Assembly (NCBI GenBank): GCA_030760725.1
Contig: JASWHV010000008.1
Coordinates: forward strand, 33,886,720-33,950,719
DNA from: Neostapfia colusana
Taxonomy: Eukaryota; Streptophyta; Magnoliopsida; Poales; Poaceae
DNA: 64,000 nt
Direction of reading: 5' to 3'
Positions 1 through 10,220 of this stretch are shown here, in pieces. The first letter of the stretch is position 1, and every line of letters begins with the position of its first letter. The position numbers and the translations under genes were made by a program. The notes below the pieces were generated by a model. The model was not told the DNA's origin and made no database searches. It worked only from the letters and a program-made list of their open reading frames with translations.

Positions 1-29
1 CACGACCTGCGGATTCGGGTAAAAATTCC

Positions 30-419
30 ATGCAGGTACCCGCCGAAAGTTCTTCATCCGTTGCTTCAACAGGACGCACTTCCGGCATTCAGTGCCACCG
101 CTGCCATGGTCTTGGTCATGTGCAAAAAGATTGTCCTAGTCAGCGGGCATACGTGGCTACAGAAGAGGGAGGATACATCAGCACCTCCTATGTCGAAGAA
201 AACAATGATGACGAAGCTGCCACGGACAATGATGAGGGACATGTTTTTGGGAGTGAAGACACATCAGCCTACATGAACATCATTGTGCAGCGGGTGCTGA
301 AACACAGGTACAACAACTTGATAGATTACAACGCCATAATTTGTTTCAGATTTTCTTTGTCATCAAGAACCGGCGAGCACGTGTCATCATTGATGGAGGA
401 AGCTGCAACAACTTGGTGA
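30..419 (+). pseudogene. gag 3' part (zinc knuckle) of CRM-like element
   Basis: The frame contains a CCHC nucleocapsid knuckle, CHRCHGLGHVQKDC (CX2CX4HX4C), at about nucleotides 93-134, followed by an acidic stretch rich in Asp and Glu. This knuckle binds the element's RNA in the capsid. The real frame is lost near position 310-340: beyond it the protease continues in another frame, so the tail to 419 is not native. The start at 30 is only the first Met in the window; gag begins upstream. Confidence 0.7.
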
Positions 420-690
420 GTTCTGAATTGGTCAAGAAGCTTAGCTTGAATACATGACCACACCGACATCCGTACTATATTCAATGGTTGAATGATTCTG
501 GAAGAGCTAAGGTAACACGAACTTGCAGAATTCCGTTTTCCATTGGTACATATGTTGATTCCGTTGATTGTGATGTGGTACCATGCAAGCGTGTTCACTT
601 TTATTGGGTCGACCTTGGGAACATGATAAGGATGCTTTGCACCATGGTAGAAGTAAATATACTTTTATGCATAAATGAAAGAAAATTACT
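344..690 (+). pseudogene. retropepsin-like protease region of CRM-like element
   Basis: From about 344 a second frame reads through RARVIIDGGSCNNL and SSELVKKL, the aspartic-protease active-site region of this group (DGGS in place of the usual DSGA). Family members continue into a second beta-strand segment, recognisable here as TRTCRIPFSIGTYVDSVDCD at about 508-570, but in a shifted frame. The domain is therefore broken by indels. It would process the Gag-Pol polyprotein in an intact copy. Confidence 0.65.
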
Positions 691-2330
691 TTGATACCTT
701 TGACTCCTGCTGAAATTGTACAAGCTGATAGGGAGAGAGCTGAAATTTCTAGTAGTTCTAAATCAGAAAATCAACGAGTCATTAATTCTGTGTTACCACC
801 AAATAATGAGAGATCTACACCTAGTTCTAAGACTGAGGGAATTAAATTGAAGGGTCGTGTAATGCTTGCTACAAAATCAGACCTTGCTGAAATTTCTGAT
901 CATGATATTTGCTGTGCATTGGTGTGCAAACAAGTTTTGTTCTCCATTGATGATATTGCTAGGTCTTTGCCTCCAGCAGTTACTAACTTGTTGCAAGAGT
1001 ATGAGGATATTTTTCCAGCTGAGATACCCCCGGGACTTCCACCTTTGAGAGGGATTGAACATCAAATTGATTTGATTTCAGGTGCAATTTTGCCAAACCG
1101 TGCTGCATATAGGACCAACCCGAGGGGGCTAAGGAAATTCAGTGGCAAGTCCAAGACCTTTTGGACCGTGGGTATGTACGTGCAAGCCTTAGTCCTTGTG
1201 CTGTTCCTGTACTTTTGGTTCCGAAGAAAGATGGTACTTGGCGTATGTGTGTTGATTGTAGAACCATTAACAATATTACTATAAGGTATTGTCATCCTAT
1301 TCCTAGGCTAGACCACATGCTTGATGAGTTGTGTGGTTCTATAATTTTCACTAAGATTGACTTGCGTAGTTGTTACCACCAAATAAGAATGAAATTGGGA
1401 GATGAATGGAAAACAGCTTTCAAAACCAAATTTGGGTTGTATGAGTGGTTAGTAATGTCTTTTTGGTTTAACTAATGCACCAAGTACATTCATGCGTTTG
1501 ATGAATGAGGTTTTGAGAGCTTTTATTGGAAAATTTGTGGTGGTTTACTTCGATGATATCTTGATTTATAGCAAGTCATTGGACGAACATATGGATCATT
1601 TACGTGCTGTTTTTAATGCTTTGAGAGATGCACGTTTATTTGGTAACCTTGAGAAGTGCATCTTTTGTACGAATCGAGTTTCCTTTCTTGGCTATGTTGA
1701 GACTCCACAGGGAATTGAGGTGGATGAGATGAAAATTCAAGCGATCAAGAGCTGGCCAATACATCAAGCCATCACACAGATAAGGAGTTTTCTTGGTCCT
1801 GCAGGTTTCTACCGACGTTTCGTCAAGGATTTTAGCACTATTGCTGTCCCACTGCATGAGTTGACAAAGAAAGGTGTGGTGTTCCATTGGGGGAAAGCAC
1901 AAGAGGAGTTCTTTGACACCTTGAAGGACAAGCTTACACACGCACCATTGCGGCAACTTCCTGATTTTAGTAAGACTTTTGAACTCCAATGTGATGCTAG
2001 TGGAGTTGGCATTGGTGGTGTCTTACTGCAAGGTGGTAAACCGGTTGCATAGTTTAGTGAAAAACTTAATGGTCCTGTCCTGAATTACTCCACATATGAT
2101 AAACAATTTTATGCTATCGTACGATGCTTAGAGACATGGCGTCATTATTTATGGCCTAAAGAATTTGTTATTCATTCTGATCATGAATCGCTAAAGCATA
2201 TTCGTTCTCAAAATAATCTGAATCGTAGACATGCAAAATGGATTGAATTTATTGAGTCTTTTTCTTATGTCATTAAACATAAGAAAGGGAAGGATAATCT
2301 GATCGCTGATGCATTGTCTAGACGATATAA
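691..2330 (+). pseudogene. reverse transcriptase and RNase H of CRM-like element (frameshifted)
   Basis: The frame from 691 ends in a motif typical upstream of RT (YEDIFPAEIPPGLPPLRGIEHQ). A frameshift near 1125-1140 moves RT to another frame (VPKKDGTWRMCVDCRTIN, then KIDLRSCYHQI where SGYHQI is usual). An extra T in the run at about 1458-1465 restores the first frame at MSFGLTNAP. The catalytic YFDD lies at about 1547-1558. RNase H follows from about 1975 (LQCDASGVGIGGVLL), is interrupted by a TAG at 2050-2052, and goes on to HSDHESLKH and DNLIADALSRR at about 2290-2325. The original frame is recognisable throughout but cannot be translated. Confidence 0.8.
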
Positions 2331-3966
2331 TATGCTGTCCCAACTTGATTGTCGAATTTTTGGACTTGAATCAATTAAAGAACAATATGCTCTTGATGCT
2401 GATTTTAAAGATGTGTTGCTGCATTGTAGAAAAGGTCATACCTGGACTAAATTTGTACTGGATGATGGATTCTTGTTTAGAGCTAACAGCCTATGCATTC
2501 CAGTTGGTTCCATTCGTCTTTTGTTATTACAGGAGGCACATGGTGGAGGTTTGATGGGCCATTTTGGCGCAAAGAAGACAGAGGATGTTCTGGCCACACA
2601 TTTCTTTTGGCCAAAGATGAGGAGAGATGTAGAGCGGTTTGTGGCTCGCTGCACGACATTTCAGAAAACTAAGTCCCCTTTGAATCCACATGGTTTATAC
2701 ATGCCTCTTCCCACTCCTTCCATTCCTTGGGTGGATATCTCTATGGACTTTGTTTTGGGATTGCCTAGGACTAAGAGGCGGAGGGACATCATTTTTGTTG
2801 TGGTGGATCGTTTTTCTAAGATGGCACATTTTATACCGTGTCAGAAAAGTGATGATGCTGTACATATTGCGGACCTTTTTTTCAAAGAGATTGTTCGCTT
2901 GCATGGTATGCCTTCTACTATTGTTTCAGATCGTGATGCTAAATTTTTGAGTCACTTTTGGCGCACCCTATGGAACAAGTTGGGTACAAAACTGTTGTTC
3001 TCTACAACATGTCACCCACAAACTGATGGGCAAACAGAAGTAATGAACCGCACTTTGGGCACCATGTTGAGAGCTGTTTTGAAGAAAAATTTAAAGATGT
3101 GGGAAGAAAGTTTGCCACATGTGGAGTTTGCATATAATCGGGCAACACATTCTACCACCAAGGTTAGTCCTTTTCGGGTAGTGTATGGATTCAATCCTCG
3201 TGCTCCTATTGATATCTTGCCTTTACCTACTAGTGAGAGAACTCATAATGATGCAAAGGAACATGCTGATTTTATTTTGAAAATTCATGAGACCACTAAA
3301 CACAATATTGAAAAGATGAATGAAAAATATAGAATTGCTGGTAGTAAAGGTAGGCAGGAAGTTAGACTTGAACCGGGTGATTTAGTTTGGTTACACTTGA
3401 GAAAGGATAGATTTCCAGAACTGAGAAAGTCTAAATTGATACCTAGAGCTGATGGTCCTTTTAAAATACTTGAGAAGATTAATGATAATGCATATAAACT
3501 TGAGTTGCCTCCCGAGTTTGGGGTTAGTCCCACCTTTAACATTTTAGATTTGAGACCATATTTGGGAGAAGAAGATGAGCTTGAGTCGAGGACGACTCCA
3601 ATGCAAGAGGGGGAGGATGATGTGGACATTACTTCTGCAGATATACACAACACTCACATGGTAGACATGCAAGGTCTAATTACTAGAGCTCGAGCACGAC
3701 AATTGAATTTAGAGGTGAGCTCGTTCCTGAACAATTCTTTATATGTGAATTTTAGGAGTATGTTGCTATCTAATGGATTAATTATGATTAGGAACCATGG
3801 AGAGGACATGGAGATACATGGAGAGGGGTTTGGAGGCGTGGAGGACGAGAAAATACGCCAACAAGGAGTTAGGGACCGAGCCCAACTCAAACTCGAGTCC
3901 AACTCGGGCCCAGGAGCAGTCCACCTTAAAATGGATGCACAGAAGGCATACGGACTCCGTTTTTGA
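2314..3966 (+). pseudogene. integrase of CRM-like element, reading into the 3' LTR
   Basis: The open part spans 550 codons. An HHCC zinc finger is at about 2530-2670, but its last cysteine is replaced (CTTFQK instead of CTTCQK). The catalytic core has D (SMDFVLGLP), D (IVSDRDAKF) and E (TDGQTEVMNRT). The C-terminal part reads GPFKILEKINDNAYKLELP and then DLRPYLGEEDELESRT, seen in CRM-type elements. The frame passes through the PPT at 3604-3617 and into the LTR from 3618, where it encodes an Arg-rich segment (LITRARARQLNLEV). In CRM elements the C-terminus carries the targeting (CR) module; whether this copy has a functional one cannot be judged. It joins the RNase H frame without a break. Confidence 0.8.
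3604..3617 (+). other. polypurine tract of CRM-like element
   Basis: AAGAGGGGGAGGA directly precedes the TGATG start of the 3' LTR. It lies inside the integrase reading frame, so the same bases serve as plus-strand primer site and as coding sequence. Confidence 0.75.
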
Positions 3967-4551
3967 CGTTCTACATATGCACGGAAAGCTGAGAGGATAA
4001 AATTTCCAATGGAACTGGCCCCACGTCAAAATTTCCTCGGAGTCGGCGAGAAACTTCGAAACAATATAAAGTTTAGAGTCTGTCAGGGTGTTGCATCACC
4101 TAGTTGGGCCATTGGGCCTTGTATCGAGTCCAAGTCCATTATGTACGTGTCTTAGGGTTAGGTCACGACCCCAGCACCCCCCTGGTCGTCCTCCACCTCC
4201 TTTATACCCCCTAGCCGCCATCACAAACAGCTGGGTTTTGCTTAGATTATTCTTTCAAGAACAGTTTCGCCGTTCATCGGTTTGTGAGACCCCAACTTGA
4301 GTGCTTCATATCTTTCAGAAATTTGGTTGCATTCTTTCTTGTTCTTGCTTGTGTTCTTCGATTCACAGGCAAAGACTAGCCTTCTTGGCGAGGTCAACCG
4401 TGCAATATCGGTTGATAATCTGAGGAGACGTGGTGCTGCGATTGCAGGGATCTGAACGTGTTGTTCGGAAGCCGGATCGATTTGTGTCAAGTCTCCACCA
4501 AATCGAGAGTTATCAGAACCTTTCGGAATATTGGGACCCCTGTACACATCA
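3618..4551 (+). repeat. 3' LTR of CRM-like element
   Basis: The LTR is 934 bp long and bounded by the perfect short inverted repeat TGATG...CATCA. It follows the PPT directly, and at its right end O1 coding sequence restarts. The right target-site copy should be GGTAG (4552-4556); the left copy is outside the window. The first 349 bases are also coding for the integrase tail. Confidence 0.75.
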
Positions 4552-6166
4552 GGTAGCCTATGCCTCACGACAATTAAAGAAGCACGAGCTTAATTATCCT
4601 ACACATGACTTGGAGCTAGCAGAAGTAGTGCATGCATTGAAGATTTGGAGACTTTATATCCTTGGTCATCAATGTGAGATCTATACGGATCATAAAAGCC
4701 TCAAGTACATGTTTACACAAACGTACCTGAATTTGAGGCAACGTCGATGGTTGGAACTCATCAAGGATTACGATGTTGGAATCAACTACCACACTGGAAG
4801 GGCCAATGTAGTAGCTGATGCATTGAGCCGGAAGGGAGCATGTCACCAACTTATGGTTCGGGAGCTACCACCCGAACTACATAAGGAGTTCGAACGGTTA
4901 CACCTCAGATTCTTGAAAAACATGGAAGTGATGGAGATCCACTCTTCATTAGAGCAAGAGATAAGAGATGGCCAAGCAACGGATGAGGAGATCAAGGAGA
5001 TCAAGGAAACGATCCGACAAGGAATAGAGAAGAATTTCAAAGAAGATGAGAAGGGTACGCTTTGGCTAGGAAAAAGGATTTGTGTGCCTAACGTGAAGCA
5101 CCTCCGTGACATGATATTAAAAGAGGCACATGATTCACCCTATTCCATACATCCCGGAAGTACCAAAATGTATAAGGACTTGAAGACTTGTTATTGGTGG
5201 GATGGTATGAGAAGGGATATAGCCAAATACGTTACCCTATGCGACACATGCCAACGGATGAAGGCCGAACATCAATGACCCGCTGGATTGTTGCAACCCT
5301 TGAAGGTACCTGAGTGGAAGTGGGAGGACATCAGTATGGATTTCATCATCGGATTGCCACGTACTCAGTCGGGCTATGACTCCATCTGGGTTATCATGGA
5401 CTGATTGACGAAAACCGCCCATTTTCTCCCTGTAAGGGCCAAGTACATTGTTGCACAATTAGCCGAGTTGTACATGGAGCAGATCGTGTGCTGTCATGGA
5501 GTCCCGAGGAGGATCTCAGATCGAGGTTCTCAGTTTACCTATAGATTCTGGAGGAAGCTGCAGAAACCTATGGGTACACGACTTGATTTTAGCTCCGCCT
5601 ATCACCCACAAACCGATGGACAAACCAAAAGGACAAACCAAATTTTGGAGGACATGTTGAGAGCTTGTGACTTGAAACGTGGGCGTAGTTGGGATAGGAG
5701 TTTACCGTATGCCGAATTCTCCTATAACAACAGCTATTAAGCTAGCTTGAAGTTGTCGCCTTTCGAAGCATTGTATGGTAGGCGGTGTAGAACGCCGCTG
5801 TTCTGGAACGAGACCGGAGAGAACCAGGTGTTTGGATCCGAAGTGCTACAAGAAGCTGAAAAGCACGTCCAAACGATACGGGAGAACTTAAAGGCTGCTC
5901 AGTCACGACAAAAAGGCTATGTGGATAATAGGCGAAGGAAGTTGACCATCAAAGTAGGAGACTTTGTATACCCTAAGGTATCACCTATCCATGGCCAACG
6001 ACGTTTCAATGTCAAAGGCAAGCTAGCACCTCGCTACATCGGACCATTTAAGATTTTGGACAAGCGAGGAGAAGTAGCCTATCAACTAGAGCTCCCAACA
6101 TATCTCTCCGACGTACATGACGTGTTTCATGTATCCCAGCTCAAGAAGTGCTTGAGAGTACCAGAG
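4552..6166 (+). pseudogene. O1 pol: RNase H, integrase, start of C-terminal domain
   Basis: The frame starts inside RNase H (VAYASRQLKKHELNYPTHDLE), with catalytic D in YTDHKSLKY and VVADALSRK. The integrase zinc finger is EAHDSPYSIHPGST...CDTCQRMKAEH; the core residues are D (SMDFIIGLP), D (SDRGSQF) and E (TDGQTKRTNQILE). TGA and TAA stops interrupt at about 5276, 5401 and 5738, all in one frame. One codon is missing just before SDRGSQF (RRISDRG where relatives have RIVSDRG). The frame reaches HVSQLKKCLRVP and is cut by element B at 6167. The remaining codons are at 34288-34524. Confidence 0.85.
6162..6166. repeat. target-site duplication CAGAG of element B, left copy
   Basis: CAGAG at 6162-6166 precedes the TGTCACACCC end of B, and CAGAG at 34283-34287 follows its TGTTACA end. 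The 5-bp size is usual for Ty3/Gypsy integrases. Confidence 0.9.
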
Positions 6167-6412
6167 TGTCACACCCGATTTTTCCGAAGAACAACCAAGT
6201 GAATATCACATGTATGCCAGGATCATTTTCTCATACATGTGATGACAAATAGTGAAGCATCATTTATTACAAGCCAGGTGTCGAATATAAGTAATCTTAC
6301 ATAGTAAATGTCTCGATGGACAATAATAAGTTCATCACAAGTAAATTAACTAGCAGCGGAATATTATTCTTGAGGGCTCCATCACAGGCGTTGCCCGGGG
6401 GTCTCCATGAAC

Positions 6413-7638
6413 CTAGAAACCTTCTTCGGGTCCAAAGTCTTGGTCATTATACACCACCTCATTATCTTGACCTGAGCAGCAATATAAACCAACAAAGTAT
6501 GCAAGGTTGAGTACCAATGGTACTCAGCAAGTGTGGGAAAATTATATCATGCATGGCTAGAACAAGGAGAGGTTGAACTCATGGTTAAAGCACTACGCAA
6601 TTAATACCTATCACCTTAGCTTATTAAGTACCTACATTACTACACAGGTGAAATGATCCCAATCTCCCATCCCATCATCATAATCCAATAACCATAACAT
6701 CATTTCCAATGTTAAGCTCCCCGCTTAACATCCACAACTTCCAAAATCATCAATCCTCTAATCATGAATAAGTCCAAGCCGCTCTTGACCGTGAGCACGG
6801 CTGTCATGACAGTTTTGACTTTGCAGAGTTTGTACCACTGTACCCACATGTAGTGATTTCATCCCCCGTTGCCGGGTGGACTAAAAGAACCTCCATTATG
6901 CCAGTGGCTACGAACCACATTCACACTTCCCAGGTGTGTAGCCAGGAGATCACTACGAAGCCTTTACAAAGGGATTCCCGATGAGTGTGGGCCCACTGAG
7001 GTTTCACCCCTAACAGCATACATGAGGCTCCAACCCCGCTGCAGTGGCCCCCTCTTGAGCCTTGCGGTTCATATGGTAGTCCAGCTGACACCTATTCCCC
7101 GCACCATCCAACACACCCATACTACGCCGGGGATACACCTAATTAATTGGCCAAGCTGCCCCATCTCAGCATGTGGTTGGCACTGTAAAGCCAGGTTACA
7201 TGCTCCATGAACCGGTCCTTAGGATCCAGGCAAGTAATAAACACAAACCCGAGTCTCATGCACCCAGCACACAACCAAAACATCCAACTTGCCTAGATCC
7301 CTACCTCTACATAACTCACAATATCTCATTCAAGAGTATGGTAATATAAACTGATGATCTCATATCCCAAATATCCCATTCTAAGCATGGCTAAGCATAT
7401 GCATAATAATAAATGACATGATAAAATAAATCCCAACCCAAGCTACAAGGAAACAAGGTGATGCAATTCTAGGGAAACTTCCTAGCATGGGTTTCATATT
7501 TAACTTGACAATGCAAATAATTCTATCTACACATCCTAGCATAGGATCAAAGTGGTCAAGGACACTTGCCTCCTTCCTGCTGCTCTTGGAATGGGTAGTC
7601 CTGATCTTGGAATGGAATAACTTGCTCTTGAGCAGGTT
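6413..7638 (-). other. candidate LTR mini-gene, exons 2 and 3 (B, 3' LTR copy)
   Basis: On the minus strand exon 2 is 7638-7570 (69 nt), behind an acceptor ending ATGTAG and ending at a GC donor (G|GCAAGTG). It begins with AA, reads on to a QDQDYPFQEQQE peptide, and ends one base into a codon. Exon 3 is 6471-6413 (59 nt), follows a T-rich CTGCTCAG acceptor and in the required phase reads VVYNDQDFGPEEGF to a TAG. Both lengths equal those in the other LTR of B and in D. No expression evidence is available here. Confidence 0.45.
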
Positions 7639-8723
7639 CTACATCATACCATCACACATAGCAAAAGAAAAACAACAATCCATAAGACATAGTTCACACT
7701 TCCACTTCATACAAACCACACATTCATATTTATGAAAGTCATTCACCATTATATGTGTTGTGGTTACTCTATGTGTGTTGATTTGTGGCTTGCATACACT
7801 TTTAATCATGTGTATATGATTCCTACTTTGGTGTTCACATTTATACTTACCTACTATATATATATGAGTTTCCAATTTAAATAAATTCCTTATATTCAAC
7901 TACTACACCTTTTTACTACCAAGTATGTATGAAAGATATTTTTCTTCTCCATATGTGCCTTCAAAAATTCTACCAACCCTAAACTGAATTCTTTGGATTT
8001 TAGAAACTCCATTTATCATTTACTAGTTGCTATATTTTCAGATTTATTTTCCTATGCATACATGTGTGCTTTATTATGAAATTAGTAATACACATCATCT
8101 AAACAGAATAGGTTCTGGTCCTAAATAATTTAATAACAAAATTTGACCTTGGCCTCTGATGTAAACTATTTCACAATTATTTTCCCTATTTTCTAAAACT
8201 ATTCATTACTTAAAAATGTGTCCCTAAATGTGAATAATAAATTAAACAGATTCAATTCAGCCCAAAATATGTTTTTGTCTCACTCCAAAGTTTCCTAAAT
8301 ACTGAGAAAGTCTTTAATTAAATTTTGACAATATGTTTGTCCCACTTTTTAATTTTTTAACACTAGCCACATATTTAATTTCCTAAATTAAATACTAAAC
8401 AGGGCTAAAAAGGTAAACTCACCCCACTACAGTGTCTATAATATTATTTTCAGAATTTCCAGGGGTATAGCTACACTTATCAGAGGGGTTTTTCCTAATT
8501 TTTATTAAGTCCAGGGGCTAAAACTGATTTTTAAATGAATTTACATGATTTTCTGAAGTTCCAGGGGCTAGATCAGAAGTTTCCGCCTAGCTCTTATTTC
8601 CCGAGAACCCCAGGGGGTAGCACGTAAGATTTCCAGTCTTTATAACGCGGGGCTCACGTGGACCGTCCGATTTTAAACCGACGGCTGAGATTATAACGTC
8701 GAACCGGTACGCGGGGATTTAAA

Positions 8724-8728
8724 CCCTA
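8724..8728. repeat. target-site duplication CCCTA of element A, left copy
   Basis: CCCTA at 8724-8728 and again at 24158-24162 brackets element A. In B's other LTR the same place reads AAACCCTACCGTG without interruption (about 33404-33416), which confirms the empty site. Confidence 0.95.
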
Positions 8729-8959
8729 TGACACGACCCCACTGGTCCTGTCGAGCCAGGATCACGCTGAGGGGTGCTGCGTTGCACAACACCGTATAAC
8801 ACACGTCAAAGGTACAAAGCGGAAGCGGAAGCTTTATTACATAAACAAGTTTATTAACATGTTTACATCAAAATAAGTTTAGTCCACACTCGCGGGCGTA
8901 GACTAAGCATCAAGTGCACGTTCAGCCCTCGAACGTGTCCTTGCTAGCACACTCGCACA

Positions 8960-10220
8960 CTAACTCTGCGGCGTGCACGACTCCCACTCGACGGGGTTCC
9001 CCTCCTGGGGTTCCGTCTCCTCTTCGGGAGTCCCTTCCTCATAGAACCCTGCAAAAGCTTCAAACACAAGCAGTGAGCACGAAGGCTCAGCAAGTCTGAC
9101 CCGTCTCACCTAAACATGAAACTTCTACATGAGGGTGATGGGTTGCATGAGGTAAAAATCATTTGCAAGGACTCGCCTAATTAGTAGAACCTTACTTTCA
9201 AGTTTTAGCAGCAGGTTGTGGAGAACTTTACGCTAAGGCACATGAGAGAGCCGCAATCAAACAAGAAACGCATTTCTCTCATGTACTTTGCCCAAAGTTG
9301 AAAAGAACTTTAGTTAGCACTAAGCTACAACATATCATTAACAATCAATATCCAACTTTCAATCAGCAACATTTTAACATGTAACTAGCCTGTTCTTTCT
9401 ACGTCACGGTACAGTGAACAAGTGGTACTCACTGACCGCGAGGGACGGCGATTATAATCGATTTACACCTGCAGGGTTACCCGAACAACCCGTCACGTAC
9501 GCCCGTACTCGATGTTGCCTACAACAACCATCACGGACGCCGTACGCGACTACCTTTCACCCGTTAGCCAAATATTGAACCGGTCCCATCGTCCCGAGCA
9601 AGAGGTCCCTGCACGCGCATCTCTGTGCCGCCAGCTGATTTACACCTCGAGCTCTCAACCTACCCTCTGAACGACGGGCAATGCCTCAATACCCAGCTAC
9701 CCGAGTTACATCAGTTTCCCGGTTCCCATATAGCCGGTAGGTCTTCGGTACTGTTCTAGCTTGTTCAACAGGCCCGCACACGGCTCGGTCCTCAATCGAC
9801 ACAAGCGGAGCTACAGCACACAGGCCCCAAAGTCCTGCTGCCCTTACTCTCCGCTCGGTCTCATTTTCTTGCCATGTGTATCATGTGCTATCTCTACCCG
9901 AGCAATGTGCCTCTAGCCTATTCTCGCGAGTAGTTCCAACTACTCGACTTGTACCGAATCCTACTCTATCCTAGCAATGCAGTGGCTAACGGGGTTTGCA
10001 ATCCTAAACCCCAACCCATGGTTTTCTTGGCTATGCAGTGGGGTTTCCAAACAAGACTCTGATGCACAACATAAAGAAAACAAGTATGTGCTCAAAACAA
10101 TAAAAATTTATAAAATGGTTAATGCAAACCGGGGCTTGCCTTGCTGCTCTTGGTCGTAGGCTAGCTGTTCCTCCGGAGTAACGAAGTCTAGGACTTCGGG
10201 TTCCTCCTCGACCTTAGCGA
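8960..10220 (-). other. candidate LTR mini-gene, exons 2 and 3 (A, 3' LTR copy)
   Basis: Minus-strand exon 2 is 10220-10140 (81 nt), behind an acceptor-like TTCTTATCATGTAG, and ends CAGCAAG|GCAAGC, a GC-type donor. It begins with two bases of a split codon and encodes an acidic peptide (VEEEPEVLDF, then AYDQEQQ). Exon 3 is 9048-8960 (89 nt), behind AAGCTTTTGCAG, and in the required phase reads FYEEGTPEEETEPQEGNP to a TAG. The phases equal those in B, D, E and O1 although the sequence does not align at base level. Exon 1 could not be placed. The 5' LTR has an identical copy (exons 21603-21523 and 20431-20343). Confidence 0.45.

Larger units (their letters stand above)
1..4551 (+). mobile_element. 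CRM-like Ty3/Gypsy element, 5' end outside window
   Basis: The order is gag zinc knuckle, protease, reverse transcriptase, RNase H, integrase and then a 934-bp LTR, as in a Ty3/Gypsy element. The integrase reading frame runs through the polypurine tract into the 3' LTR, a property known from the CRM chromovirus lineage. The 3' LTR starts TGATG and ends CATCA, and immediately after it the RNase H frame of element O1 resumes (GGTAGCCTATGCC), so this element was inserted into O1. The 5' LTR, most of gag and the left target-site copy lie outside the window. The pol frame carries at least two frameshifts and a stop, so it is not autonomous. The lineage assignment is inferred from architecture and C-terminal motifs; a Reina-type relative is the alternative. 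Confidence 0.85.
6167..8728 (-). repeat. 3' LTR of B, first segment (U5 side)
   Basis: This segment matches 30851-33412 and is cut by element A after CCCTA. It holds a near-terminal hairpin (TCACATGTATG at 6206-6216 paired with CATACATGTGA at 6232-6242), candidate exon 3 (6413-6471) and exon 2 (7570-7638) of an LTR-encoded peptide, and the block at about 6830-7130 that is also recognisable in the O1/E family. The stretch 7640-8728 is AT-rich, with nothing else recognised. Confidence 0.9.

Noticed and set aside
4088..4300. 70-codon frame in the CRM-like LTR
   Set aside because: Low-complexity Pro-rich reading of a C-rich LTR segment; no support for coding.
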